This document shows positions 29,353-39,212 of a stretch of DNA of 64,000 nucleotides, one piece after another. The notes beneath the pieces are model-generated. The model was not told the DNA's origin and did no database searches. It saw nothing but the letters and a program-made list of their open reading frames with translations. The stretch comes from an uncultured Clostridium sp. GTDB taxonomy: Bacteria > Bacillota > Clostridia > TANB77 > CAG-508. Numbering within the stretch: the stretch's first letter is position 1; the number at the start of each line of letters is the position of its first letter. The position numbers were made by a program, and so were the translations under genes. The stretch spans positions 224,199-288,198 of the forward strand of contig CAMBEE010000001.1 of the NCBI GenBank assembly GCA_945865665.1. The letters are read 5' to 3'.

Positions 29353-31230
29353 TTATACCTTAAGCATTTCTTTTTCTTTATCTAGAATCTCAATTACAAT
29401 TGCCGAAACTTTTCCTTCCATATAGAGAAGTGCTTCACCTTTTTTTGCTTGTAGTAAAAATTCTCTTGTCCCTTTTGATAATTTAAAAAATTCAATAACT
29501 TTATCAACACTTGCTGGTGATTGTTTCATTATTATTGCTGTACCACAAGAATTAAGACTTGCTCTACCTTGAGGTGATGCTGTAAATTCTTCAGCCATTT
29601 GACTTGCTAAAACAAGTCTTACTCCTCTCTTTCTTGCTCTACGAGCTAATTGTTCAATAAAATTTGCAGTTTCTTCATATTTAAGCATAGTCCATGCTTC
29701 ATCAATATAAATTGACTTTTCATCATATAAATTTGATCTTCTCATATATTTTTCAGTAATCCATGTTGTAATTACTAAACTTGCATAAAATTTAGTTACT
29801 TCATCTGTTATATTAGATAAATCAAAATCTATACAAATATCATTTATATTGATGTTACTTTGGCAATCAAACATTCCCAAACTTTTACCTCTTAAAAATC
29901 CAGTTAATATTTCTGCTAATTCTTTTGAATTTTTCTTACTTGCTAAAATTCTTTGAAAGTCAGAAAGAATTGGCATCTTCTTCTTTATTTTTCCTAACGT
30001 TAATTTATTGCCGACTTTTCCACCTTCTTTTTCAAATATGCTCTCTTTATTTGTAGTAATTCCTTTTTCTTTATATGTTTCTATTACACTTTCTTCAATA
30101 TCAACTAATTCTTTAGCATTTAATGGTCTATCCATATAATTTTTCATTATTCCTGATAAAATTGCTCTTATTTCTGCAACTTTGTTAAGAATATTAATTT
30201 TTTCAATTCCATTTTCTTCTTGTTCAATATCTATATCAAAAATATTAATTCCTGCATCTACACCTTGTTTTATTGATATAACTCTACCACCTAAATTTTC
30301 TGTTCTTTTTTTATATTCACCTTCAATATCAAGAATTGCAGATTGTGTATTATTAGTAACTAATGATCTTGAAGAAAGAGTGTCCATTGTTACAGATTTT
30401 CCGGCTCCTGTTATACCTAAAATAACTATATGTGGATTTGTTAAATTTTTATCAAACGTATCTAAATATACTGGTAATCCTGTAAAATAATTTCTGCCGA
30501 TTGGAACACCATTTGGACTAGATTCTGTATTAGAATTTGCAATTGGAAACATTGTTGCTAATCCACTTGATGTCACATTTCTTTCATAATCAAATATGTT
30601 TAATTCATTAAATGGCAAATTTGATTTTAATCCTTCTAATTGTCTGAAATTAAGACATCTTGCTTTAGCAGAAATTTTTGAAAATTCATTTTTCAATAAA
30701 TTACTCTTTGCATTTAATTCTTCTAGATTTTGAGCATTTATTCTTAAAAGAATAGTAATAAAGAATAATTTATCATTTGCAGTTTGTACTTGCCTTCTAA
30801 TTTCATCATAATCATAAATCATCTTTTCTAAAGGATGTATCAAATCAATATTACCTTTATTTTCATATGTTTGTCTTTCAGACTCTAATATAGTTACCTT
30901 TTTATTTAATTGTCTTATTACACTATCATCATTTGCAGGACGATTAATTATACTTAATGTTACATCACCTAGCATATTAAATATTCTATCTAGCCAACCT
31001 AAATATGTCTTACTTGGATATGTAGAAATTACAAAACTTCTTGTATATTTATTATCTCCTAAAACTACATAATCTCTTTTTTCATCTATGCAATCTGGTA
31101 TAATAAGTTCTATTAATTCTGGTACTTTTTCAAAGATATCCTCTTCTTTTTTCTTCAATTCTCTTTTTTTTACTTTTGATATTGATATTTTTTTCTCATT
31201 TTTTCTATGCTTTACTTTCTGATTGAACAT
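29353..31230 (-). CDS. virB4: VirB4-family conjugation ATPase
   Basis: PHIVILGITGAGKSVTMDTLSSR...IYIDEAWTMLKYEETANFIEQLARRARKRGVRLVLASQMAEEF. Confidence 0.95.
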   Translation of the reverse strand: MFNQKVKHRKNEKKISISKVKKRELKKKEEDIFEKVPELIELIIPDCIDEKRDYVVLGDNKYTRSFVISTYPSKTYLGWLDRIFNMLGDVTLSIINRPANDDSVIRQLNKKVTILESERQTYENKGNIDLIHPLEKMIYDYDEIRRQVQTANDKLFFITILLRINAQNLEELNAKSNLLKNEFSKISAKARCLNFRQLEGLKSNLPFNELNIFDYERNVTSSGLATMFPIANSNTESSPNGVPIGRNYFTGLPVYLDTFDKNLTNPHIVILGITGAGKSVTMDTLSSRSLVTNNTQSAILDIEGEYKKRTENLGGRVISIKQGVDAGINIFDIDIEQEENGIEKINILNKVAEIRAILSGIMKNYMDRPLNAKELVDIEESVIETYKEKGITTNKESIFEKEGGKVGNKLTLGKIKKKMPILSDFQRILASKKNSKELAEILTGFLRGKSLGMFDCQSNININDICIDFDLSNITDEVTKFYASLVITTWITEKYMRRSNLYDEKSIYIDEAWTMLKYEETANFIEQLARRARKRGVRLVLASQMAEEFTASPQGRASLNSCGTAIIMKQSPASVDKVIEFFKLSKGTREFLLQAKKGEALLYMEGKVSAIVIEILDKEKEMLKV

Positions 31231-31921
31231 AAAAATCTAATCCTCCCTTCTTTATGATATTTCTTAACTGTTCATTAGAATTTTTATTTAATTCTCTATA
31301 TATAAGTTCTATTATATCCATGTCTGATAATAATCTAGCTGTTACTTTTATGTTAGATAAGCTATACCTTAAATCATCATAGTATTCTTTTAGTTCTCGT
31401 TCTGCCTTATCATATGGTTCAAAAGAAGTTATAATAAGATAGTTTTTTCTAACATATAAATCATCTTCTTGCATAATATTATCTAAATATTCTATAATAC
31501 TTTTTCCATATTCTTTAATATTGTTATTTCGTTGTTTTTCAATATTTTCTCTAATATTTTCTATTTTATCTGTAGTATCTATTTTTTCAATCGTACTGAA
31601 AAATTGAGTTTGATTTGTAAATGTTTTTGCAATCTTTTTTAAATTGTTATCAATATTATTTTGTTCTTCATCATTTAAAAGTCTATATTCTATGCTTCCT
31701 AGTTCTATAACTATAGAATGACTATTATTTATTGTTAACATTTGATTTTTTATTTCTTCAATTCCCCATATAGTTTTAATATTTTTCCTTTGTTTTTTTA
31801 TATTTGTTTTTTCTTGTGTGCCTAAATTATACATTCTATTCTTTTTTCTTAAATATATTGGCAATATTATTATTAAACAAATACTAGCCAACATAAAAAA
31901 TATTGTAATTACCATTTTCAT
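31205..31921 (-). CDS. T4SS-associated membrane-anchored protein (TraC/PrgJ N-terminal-like)
   Basis: Located between PrgI-like and VirB4 genes; N-terminal TM. Confidence 0.55.
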   Translation of the reverse strand: MKMVITIFFMLASICLIIILPIYLRKKNRMYNLGTQEKTNIKKQRKNIKTIWGIEEIKNQMLTINNSHSIVIELGSIEYRLLNDEEQNNIDNNLKKIAKTFTNQTQFFSTIEKIDTTDKIENIRENIEKQRNNNIKEYGKSIIEYLDNIMQEDDLYVRKNYLIITSFEPYDKAERELKEYYDDLRYSLSNIKVTARLLSDMDIIELIYRELNKNSNEQLRNIIKKGGLDFYVQSESKA

Positions 31922-32208
31922 TTACCTTTCTCTAAAATATATTTTTTCTTTCTGAAGAAGAAATTTAAAATATAAATAAAGTATTTATCTGCATTAGTCT
32001 CATCAATCTTTAAAAATGCAAACAATATAAACATTGTTGTAAATATTAAAAATAGAAAAGATTTAATAAAAATATTAATCATAGGTACAAAAAATATTCC
32101 GAGCATTGTTGCACCAAATATTAGATATATTGCCTGTCTGATTGATACATACCCACCAAAAACTTTTTCTTCATGTTTAAAGTTATATGGTACATTATAT
32201 ATTTGCAT
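31918..32208 (-). CDS. PrgI family protein (VirB3-like)
   Basis: MQIYNVPYNFKHEEKVFGGYVSIRQAIYLIFGATMLGIFF typical PrgI N-terminus, upstream of VirB4. Confidence 0.85.
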   Translation of the reverse strand: MQIYNVPYNFKHEEKVFGGYVSIRQAIYLIFGATMLGIFFVPMINIFIKSFLFLIFTTMFILFAFLKIDETNADKYFIYILNFFFRKKKYILEKGK

Positions 32209-32211
32209 TTC

Positions 32212-32602
32212 TTATCCTCCAATCATTGAACCTGAACCATTAGTTGATACACTTAAAATAATTCCTGAAACAATTAACGCTAAACTTAAAAGCATAAAAC
32301 CTGCTGCTACCCAAGCAAGACCTCCAATTCCTTCTGATCTTTTTTGAGGATTGTTTGCATTAACAATTAATTTTATTGCTATTATTACAATACTCACAAA
32401 CATAAGAACAGAACCGTACTGGCATTGCTAATTTGATAACTGCATCTTTTACATTTTGTGTTGCTGTTTCAACTTCTTGTGTACCTATTGTTGTGGCTGC
32501 ATAAGTTCTTAAATTCATTAACATTACTGATGCTGTTGTAACTAAAGATGTTAATTTTAATTTATAAAATTTGCTCTTTTTAATTTTTCCTTTTGTTTTC
32601 AT
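32212..32602 (-). CDS. TrbC/VirB2-like pilin-type protein with a +1 frameshift at CGG 32416-32414 (~129 aa)
   Basis: ORF 32360..32602 (...KDAVIKLAMPV-CGG); skipping C gives GSVLMFVSIVIIAIKLIVNANNPQKRSEGIGGLAWVAAGFMLLSLALIVSGIILSVSTNGSGSMIGG. Confidence 0.87.
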
Positions 32603-32618
32603 CTAAAATTTTCCTCCT

Positions 32619-32870
32619 TTACCTGAAAAAAGCTATAATTAATGGTATAACCAGTATAAACACCTGTAATAAAATACATATTATAAAATTCTTTATACCA
32701 AATTTAATTGTTTTTTCGGATTTAATACGGCTCCCGAATTAGCCAAATAATTAAACTTGTAAAAATCAAAATTGTTAAAAATATAATTATAAAAAAAAAG
32801 TATTTTCCATCATATTTTCTAACATAAGATTCATACTAGAATTTGTTCCTAAATTATATGGTTCAATCAT
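32619..32870 (-). CDS. Small two-TM T4SS-associated protein, apparently with a +1 frameshift at CGG 32736-32734 plus a 1-nt deletion in a T9 run
   Basis: MIEPYNLGTNSSMNLMLENMMENTFF[...]IIIFLTILIFTSLIIWLI-(C)-GSRIKSEKTIKFGIKNFIICILLQVFILVIPLIIAFFR*; RBS ggagg before ATG at 32870. Confidence 0.5.
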
Positions 32871-32904
32871 TTATAACCTCCATTTTAGTCAAAAAATAAA
32901 GCTA

Positions 32905-33675
32905 TTAATTAGCTTCTAATTTTCTAATAATACTTACATAGTAATAGTCATAAAAACTTTTGATTTCATTTTCTGTATTTTTATATGTTTTTTCAAAAGA
33001 TTTACAACTATCATATACATCTATAAAATTTTCTCTTTTAGATTTTTCTAATAAGTGTCTTTTGTTTTTTATGTATAATTCTTTTATTGCATAAACTATA
33101 ATCTTCAGTTTATCAATATTTTCTTTTTTAAAAGTCAATAATATATCTTTTGTATAATTAAATTCTAACCTTTCTATTATTTTATAAAATTCCTGAAAAT
33201 CTTCTGTATTTTGAAAATCATTTGAAATTTCCCCATTATTATTTATAACTAAATTAAATAATCTATCTATCTTATTATTTATATTATTCTCTTTAGCAAT
33301 TCTGCTTATAGGGTATGTGTTTTTTTGCTTATATGGGTATGAGCAATTTTGCTTATAGGTATAGAGTTCACTTTGACTATTTCCTCGTTCTTTAATAAAA
33401 ATTCTTCTTTCAATTATCTGTTTATTTTCATTTCTTATTACATCAACAGTAATAAATCCTAATTGTTGTAAATGTGAAATCCATCTAGAAATTGTCCCCG
33501 GTATTACTCCATATAAGTCAGCAAAATATTTATTACTTGCAAAACAGTATCCTTCTTTTCCCATTAGACATGTTATTTCACCATAAAATAATCTTTCTTG
33601 AAATTTCAACTCTTTACAATATCTTATACTTGCAGGGATAATTGCATAATATGAAGGTTTTTCACTTTCATTCAC
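32905..33675 (-). CDS. Helix-turn-helix replication-initiation/organizer-like protein
   Basis: YYAIIPASIRYCKELKFQERLFYGEITCLMGKEGYCFASNKYFADLYGVIPGTISRWISHLQQLGFI. Confidence 0.7.
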   Translation of the reverse strand: MNESEKPSYYAIIPASIRYCKELKFQERLFYGEITCLMGKEGYCFASNKYFADLYGVIPGTISRWISHLQQLGFITVDVIRNENKQIIERRIFIKERGNSQSELYTYKQNCSYPYKQKNTYPISRIAKENNINNKIDRLFNLVINNNGEISNDFQNTEDFQEFYKIIERLEFNYTKDILLTFKKENIDKLKIIVYAIKELYIKNKRHLLEKSKRENFIDVYDSCKSFEKTYKNTENEIKSFYDYYYVSIIRKLEAN

Positions 33676-33693
33676 ATTGCTATTACCTCCTTG

Positions 33694-34518
33694 TTATTTA
33701 TTTTCAGTTCCAATCATTCTAACTAAAAAATTATAATTTTCACTGAACATTCCATCTTTTGTATCACTTTCATCATCTAAATTATCATATTCCCAAAACC
33801 ACTCAATTTTTATAATTTTATTTGAGTTTTGTAATATATTTCCATTTATATCTTGTGCTAATTCATATATTGAATTATATATTTTATTATTTAATCTAAA
33901 TTTTAAATTTGTTGGTTTATTAACTTCTTCTTTTACCTGCATTTGGTAAATAATGTCCTTATTTCCTCCAACTGTATTTAATTTAATATAGAATTGTCCA
34001 GACGTTCCAGGATGTATTTTAGTTGTATTTGTAGTCTTATCATATAATTCAACCTTTTTATAGTTTTCATCTCCATAATTAAAATTAAATACGTACCTAT
34101 CACCAATAAATTTACATTCATAATTTAACGAATCAAATAACATTTGTCTATTTATATTTGTATTTGTTTTTGGCATTAAAAAATATAATAAAGGAAAAAT
34201 GATTAATGTTAACAATAAAATAAAATATAAAATCGTGTATTTACACAATTTTAATTTGATAAAATAAATATTATTATCCTCATCAATAAATTTCAATATA
34301 TAATAACCATTTTTCTTAATTTTATCGTCATTTTTTAATTCTTTTATTTTATTTAAATTATCGTCTACAAGAAAAACTTTTCCTTTAAATTTCAATGAAA
34401 TATTTTTATGATATTTATTTAATTCATTATTTAATTTTGGAATTTGATTATTTAGCTTTATTTCTATATCAGTTTTTTTCACTTTCATAATTCCTTTCAT
34501 TTTAATCTTGTATAGCAC
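33694..34518 (-). CDS. Membrane-anchored camelysin/TasA-like domain protein
   Basis: HPGTSGQFYIKLNTVGG...VNKPTNLKFRLNNKIYNSIYELAQDI...KIEWFWEYDN parallels the 36773..37369 product. Confidence 0.5.
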   Translation of the reverse strand: MLYKIKMKGIMKVKKTDIEIKLNNQIPKLNNELNKYHKNISLKFKGKVFLVDDNLNKIKELKNDDKIKKNGYYILKFIDEDNNIYFIKLKLCKYTILYFILLLTLIIFPLLYFLMPKTNTNINRQMLFDSLNYECKFIGDRYVFNFNYGDENYKKVELYDKTTNTTKIHPGTSGQFYIKLNTVGGNKDIIYQMQVKEEVNKPTNLKFRLNNKIYNSIYELAQDINGNILQNSNKIIKIEWFWEYDNLDDESDTKDGMFSENYNFLVRMIGTENK

Positions 34519-34990
34519 TTGCTTTTATAAAAACATTGCTATTTATATCATAACTATTTTCTTGATTGTTCTTATTATATTTTACATTTAACCTATATTG
34601 ATGCTCTTGTTTTGTTGTGTGTCCAAGCCCTATATAGGATGTTTTCTGATTATTCAAATCTATTTTTTGGTTATCTTTGTATAGTGTTAGAGTAATTGCT
34701 TTGTCTTGAGCTGGTGTAATTTCTATCATATACTTTAAATTCACCTCATTAATATTTAAATTATCATAATTCTTTACTTTAAAATAATAATCTACTTCTT
34801 GATTAGAATTATTAACAGTTTTTTTGTCCGTATTTTCTAAGACAAAAACTGGTTCTGCAATTTCTGTTTTTGACTCGCCTAATATTTTTCCAAAAAATCT
34901 TGAATATGTACCAGTTGTTAAAATACAAGCAAGAAACAGTATTATGCATAATATTATTATTAAAAATATAATTTTCTTCTTATTTTTCAT
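34502..34990 (-). CDS. SipW-type signal-peptide surface protein
   Basis: TM then TTGTYSRFFGKILGESKTEIAEPVFVL, as in TasA/camelysin-like proteins. Confidence 0.5.
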   Translation of the reverse strand: MKNKKKIIFLIIILCIILFLACILTTGTYSRFFGKILGESKTEIAEPVFVLENTDKKTVNNSNQEVDYYFKVKNYDNLNINEVNLKYMIEITPAQDKAITLTLYKDNQKIDLNNQKTSYIGLGHTTKQEHQYRLNVKYNKNNQENSYDINSNVFIKASAIQD

Positions 34991-35008
34991 TTTTACCTCC
35001 TAGTAATA

Positions 35009-36358
35009 TTATCCACACTGAACACTGATTACTGTTTCAGATGAATTTCCAGCGTTATCAAATACAACAATTCTTATTTTACGATAGCCTGGCTTAAACC
35101 AGAAAGAATCTGTCATAGAGCCTGTAATATTGGTTTCACCTGTCCACCCTCCATTCAAGTCGTAGTATGTTAAAACTCTGTTTATTCCAGAACCCGAATC
35201 AGAACAAGAAACTTGAATATTAACTCTGTAACCATATCCCGAAGAACGTACTTCATAATTAGGTCCACTCGTTATCCAAGCACCGTGAATTGTTGGTCTT
35301 ATATCATCCACCCAATTAGCAGTGTAACTTCTATTACCTGTGCTTCCTTTTGATACTGTAACTGTTTTAGTAGCACCTGATAAACCTGTTCCTGTCCATC
35401 CTTTGAAAGAGTAACCTGTTCTAGATGGTGTAACTAAATTGAAACTTGCTGTTTCAATGTTATATGAAGTCTTTTGACCTGAAATTGAGCCACCATTTGC
35501 ATTATAAGAAATAGTGTAATTTATTACAGACCAATTAGCAGTATATGTTTTATTCCCAGTATTTCCTTTTGAAATTGTAACCGTTTTAGTTTCGCTTGAT
35601 AAGCCTGTTCCTGTCCAACCTGTAAATGTATAACCGTTTCGTGTTGGAGTTGGTAATGTGAAATCGTTACTTTCAATGTTGTATGAAGTTTTTTGACCTG
35701 AAATTGAGCCACCATTTAAGTTATATGAAATATTATAATTTGTTGGCGTCCAGTTAGCAGTATAACTTCTATTGCCAGTACTTCCCTTTTTAATTGTAAC
35801 ATTCTTTGTTGCACTAGATAATCCTGTTCCAGTCCATCCAACAAAATCATAACCTGCCTTTGTTGGGGTTGGTAATGTAAAGTTTTCTGATTCAACAGTG
35901 TAATTTTTGTTTTGACCTGTTAAGTTACCACCATTTAATGTATAAGAAATACTATAAGAAGTTGTTTTGAAACTTAAACTTATCGTTGTACTATTGTTTA
36001 TAGTTCCTTTTAGTGAATTTATATCTGTTTCCAGAATATACCCTTCATTTACTTTAATATTTTTTATTTCATATGTTGTTCCAATAGTCATTTTTCTGTT
36101 AAAACTAGAAATTGAAGTTGAAACTTTTTTTCCATCTAAATATAAATCTAATGTTCCATATCTATTAAAATTATTAATTATAAAATCACAAGTCTTTATA
36201 TTTATAGTGGTAAATTCAGTTTTTTCGCTTTCTACTACATATCTACCGAAAACAACAGAACAGCTTGAAATTATTATAAGAATAATTAGAATAATAAACT
36301 TTGTTTTAGTTTTTATATTCATAATTTTAAGCCTCCTTACTATATTTTTAAAAAGCAA
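35009..36358 (-). CDS. Surface protein with three InlB B-repeats (Listeria-Bacteroides repeats)
   Basis: Three copies of YxISYxLNGGSxSGQKTSYNIExxxFxLPTPTRxGYxFxGWTGTGLSxxTKTVTxSKGxTGNxxYTANW. Confidence 0.85.
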   Translation of the reverse strand: MLFKNIVRRLKIMNIKTKTKFIILIILIIISSCSVVFGRYVVESEKTEFTTINIKTCDFIINNFNRYGTLDLYLDGKKVSTSISSFNRKMTIGTTYEIKNIKVNEGYILETDINSLKGTINNSTTISLSFKTTSYSISYTLNGGNLTGQNKNYTVESENFTLPTPTKAGYDFVGWTGTGLSSATKNVTIKKGSTGNRSYTANWTPTNYNISYNLNGGSISGQKTSYNIESNDFTLPTPTRNGYTFTGWTGTGLSSETKTVTISKGNTGNKTYTANWSVINYTISYNANGGSISGQKTSYNIETASFNLVTPSRTGYSFKGWTGTGLSGATKTVTVSKGSTGNRSYTANWVDDIRPTIHGAWITSGPNYEVRSSGYGYRVNIQVSCSDSGSGINRVLTYYDLNGGWTGETNITGSMTDSFWFKPGYRKIRIVVFDNAGNSSETVISVQCG

Positions 36359-36762
36359 AAAGATAATAAAAAAAATACTAATAGAATAATTGCTACTTGG
36401 CTTTTTCTATTTAGTATAATTATTACCTTGCCTTTTATATTTTCTAATTGTATAGTTTTATCATCTTCTGAGTTATTATTATCACCTTTTGTTTTAAAAG
36501 AATTATTATTTTTTTCTATAATTCTGTGTGTTATAAGGTAATTGCTATCTTCAGCATATGTTACAATATCACCTTGCTTATAATTGTTATATTTTTTTAT
36601 TAGTATAACATCACCTTTTTTCAATGTTGGATACATACTATTAGATCTTACAATTAAAAGTCTTATAGGTAACTTCTCACAAATTACATTTCTATTTCTA
36701 ATAGCACATACTGATAAAATAATAATAACTATAATAATTAATATACCTAAATTTTTCTTCAT
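36340..36762 (-). CDS. Signal peptidase I, SipW-like
   Basis: RLLIVRSNSMYPTLKKGDVILIKKYNNYKQGDIVTYAEDSNYLITHRIIEKNNNSFKTKGDNNN. Confidence 0.88.
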   Translation of the reverse strand: MKKNLGILIIIVIIILSVCAIRNRNVICEKLPIRLLIVRSNSMYPTLKKGDVILIKKYNNYKQGDIVTYAEDSNYLITHRIIEKNNNSFKTKGDNNNSEDDKTIQLENIKGKVIIILNRKSQVAIILLVFFLLSFCFLKI

Positions 36763-36772
36763 ATTTCACCTT

Positions 36773-37369
36773 TTATCCTTGTGGATTTACTTGTGTTCCA
36801 GTTACTTTTATATCAAAAGAAAAATCTTTTCCAGAATCATTTGTGTCTATTTTATCATTATTTGCTTTTTCTTCTGCTGTTGTACCAGTTTGATAATCCC
36901 AAGACCATTTAATAGTTAAAGTTTTGGTTCTTGCATCATTTAATGCAATCCTTCCTTTTAATACATCTTCCAAACCTTTTAATGTATCAGATGTTTTATC
37001 GCCATATGTGAATTTCATATTGATTGGCTTATTTACTAAATTATCAAATGTAACAGCATAGTCTATTGCTACATCTGCTCCAGTTGCATCTAAAATTATA
37101 TCAAAACTTCCATTTGTTCCAGGTGCAATTGTTTTGTTTTTCAAAATATTTGTATTATATACATTATTTAATTGTATTTTTTCCATCACTGTTGATGTGT
37201 TATTTGCTCTGAAAGACCATCTTGCTATTTCTGCATTTCCTTCTCCATCAATTTTTGTAAAATATTTTGAATATGTATTTCCTCCAACAACGCCTATTGT
37301 TGCGACAGATAATAGTATAGCACTATATGCTACACCTTTTTTTAATTTTTCTTTAATGTTTTCATTCAT
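36773..37369 (-). CDS. TasA/camelysin-like SipW-dependent surface protein
   Basis: AYSAILLSVATIGVVGGNTYSKYFTKIDGEGNAEIARWSF. Confidence 0.75.
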   Translation of the reverse strand: MNENIKEKLKKGVAYSAILLSVATIGVVGGNTYSKYFTKIDGEGNAEIARWSFRANNTSTVMEKIQLNNVYNTNILKNKTIAPGTNGSFDIILDATGADVAIDYAVTFDNLVNKPINMKFTYGDKTSDTLKGLEDVLKGRIALNDARTKTLTIKWSWDYQTGTTAEEKANNDKIDTNDSGKDFSFDIKVTGTQVNPQG

Positions 37370-37466
37370 ATTTTAATTCACCTTTCCTTTCAATTCTTTT
37401 AAAAAAATTTAATCACAGCATAGGCATCACCTCCTTAAATAAAAACTAAAATAAAAAAATACACAT

Positions 37467-38087
37467 TTGGTTTTTACCAAACGCATATTTTTCAATGGTT
37501 TTCAGTTCTTGAAAATTGAACATACTGGGACACCAGTATGTACTACAGAAATGATTGCATTTTCACGAGCATATACATATTTTCAGCAAATTAATACTGA
37601 ACTTTTAGGATTAAGTATTGACAGCAACCCATCTCATTTAGCTTGGATGTATGATATCTATTGTAAAACCGGAATACAACTTCCATTTCCAATTGTTGCA
37701 GATAGAAATGGTCAAATTGCAAGAAAATATGGCATGATTTCTAATGATGTAAGCACAACAGAAACTGTTAGAAATGTATTTATAATTGATGATAAAGGAA
37801 TTGTTAGAACAATTTTTATTTATCCTTTAAATGTTGGTAGATTTGTACCTGAAATTATAAGAACTGTTCAGGCTTTACAAATGACCGACTGCAGTAAAAG
37901 TTCTACTGCTGCTAATTGGATGCCCGGGCAACCAGTTATTATCCCTGCGCCAAAGACTTTTGAAAAACTTCAGGAAAGACAAAATTATATTAAAGAAAAT
38001 CAAAACGGAATTAGCTGGTATTTAAGTTTTAAAGAACCACCTGAAATTTGTGAGCATACTTCTAATGATGATACAGAAAAATGTTAA
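37467..38087 (+). CDS. Peroxiredoxin (Prx6/AhpC-TSA type), apparently 5'-truncated
   Basis: GTPVCTTEMIAFSRAYTYFQQINTELLGLSIDSNPSHLAWMYDIYCKTGIQLPFPIVADRNGQIARKYGMI; the usual ~40-aa N-terminal strand region before PVCTTE is missing. Confidence 0.8.
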   Translation: MVFTKRIFFNGFQFLKIEHTGTPVCTTEMIAFSRAYTYFQQINTELLGLSIDSNPSHLAWMYDIYCKTGIQLPFPIVADRNGQIARKYGMISNDVSTTETVRNVFIIDDKGIVRTIFIYPLNVGRFVPEIIRTVQALQMTDCSKSSTAANWMPGQPVIIPAPKTFEKLQERQNYIKENQNGISWYLSFKEPPEICEHTSNDDTEKC

Positions 38088-38157
38088 CTGTTTTATTTTT
38101 AAATGAAAAACATCTCTATATTAAGTTATTTTCTAAATAATAGAGATGTTTTATCAA

Positions 38158-39003
38158 TTAATATTCGTCTTTTAAAAACTCAATATATTCCTCTAAGCAA
38201 TAACCTTTTTCTTTTATAATCATTGCATCTTTAACACCGACATATCTATAATGCCAAGGTTCATAATTAATTTTTGTAATGTCTCTTTTTTCTGTTGGAT
38301 ATCTTAATATAAAACCATATTCATAGCAATGTTCCATTAGCCATTTTTGTACAGGTGTATTTTCCTGATTTTCATCCAATATTTGATAACTATTATCAAT
38401 AATATCAAGAGACAAACCAATTTCATGTTCGCTTGTGCCAGGTGTTGTTACCCATTTAGAGGCTTGTTCTGTTGCCTGTTCCATATTAAATCCTTTTCTT
38501 AAATATTCATTTATTTTATTATTATATAAGGTTGTTTGATATTTTGTACTTCTATATGCAGAACATATTTCTGGATTTATACCACTTGCTCTTGCATCAG
38601 CTAACATCTTTTCTGTTGACTCTTTTATTTTTTCATCAACTTCAAAATTATCCTCTATTTTTACAATGTTGACACTATAATTTTCAGGTATTGGATTTTC
38701 TTTATTTACTAATATTAAATTCCAGTCATTTACACTGCTCTTATTTATTTCGTTTATATTTATTTTCTCGTCACTTGTGCTATTCCCTTCTAATTCATTT
38801 TTAGTTGTTTCCTCAATAACCTCTGATGAAGTTATTATGTTTTTTGTGTTCACTTTTACTATTAAAATTATAGACATTATCAACAATAAAAAAATAAATA
38901 TCATCTTAAATATAATTTTTATTTTATTAAATTTTCTAATTTTTTCTAGTTTATTATTTATTTTATCTACTTTTTCGTTTATTTTTTCATCATAATTTTT
39001 CAT
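38158..39003 (-). CDS. M15 family D-alanyl-D-alanine carboxypeptidase (VanY-like)
   Basis: ICSAYRSTKYQTTLYNN...TTPGTSEHEIGLSLDI...YGFILRYPTEKRDITKINYEPWHYRYVG. Confidence 0.92.
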   Translation of the reverse strand: MKNYDEKINEKVDKINNKLEKIRKFNKIKIIFKMIFIFLLLIMSIILIVKVNTKNIITSSEVIEETTKNELEGNSTSDEKININEINKSSVNDWNLILVNKENPIPENYSVNIVKIEDNFEVDEKIKESTEKMLADARASGINPEICSAYRSTKYQTTLYNNKINEYLRKGFNMEQATEQASKWVTTPGTSEHEIGLSLDIIDNSYQILDENQENTPVQKWLMEHCYEYGFILRYPTEKRDITKINYEPWHYRYVGVKDAMIIKEKGYCLEEYIEFLKDEY

Positions 39004-39212
39004 ATCTTAATTTTATCATATTATTCAGAAGATTTCTATATTTTGAATATTTTTTTATCATTTTAGACATAATAATATTACGGTTCAGTAAGGAAAATCC
39101 CTGAAATATCTGTGAATGATATTTTGAATATATTTCGAATGTGACCAAAATAGTGTTACAAATCCTTAGGTAAATGCTCTAAAAATTCTGTTTTTTATTT
39201 GGAGGTCTTAGT

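Noticed and set aside
35330-35940. Tandem DNA repeats as a mobile or regulatory element
   Set aside because: Explained by three InlB B-repeat protein domains.
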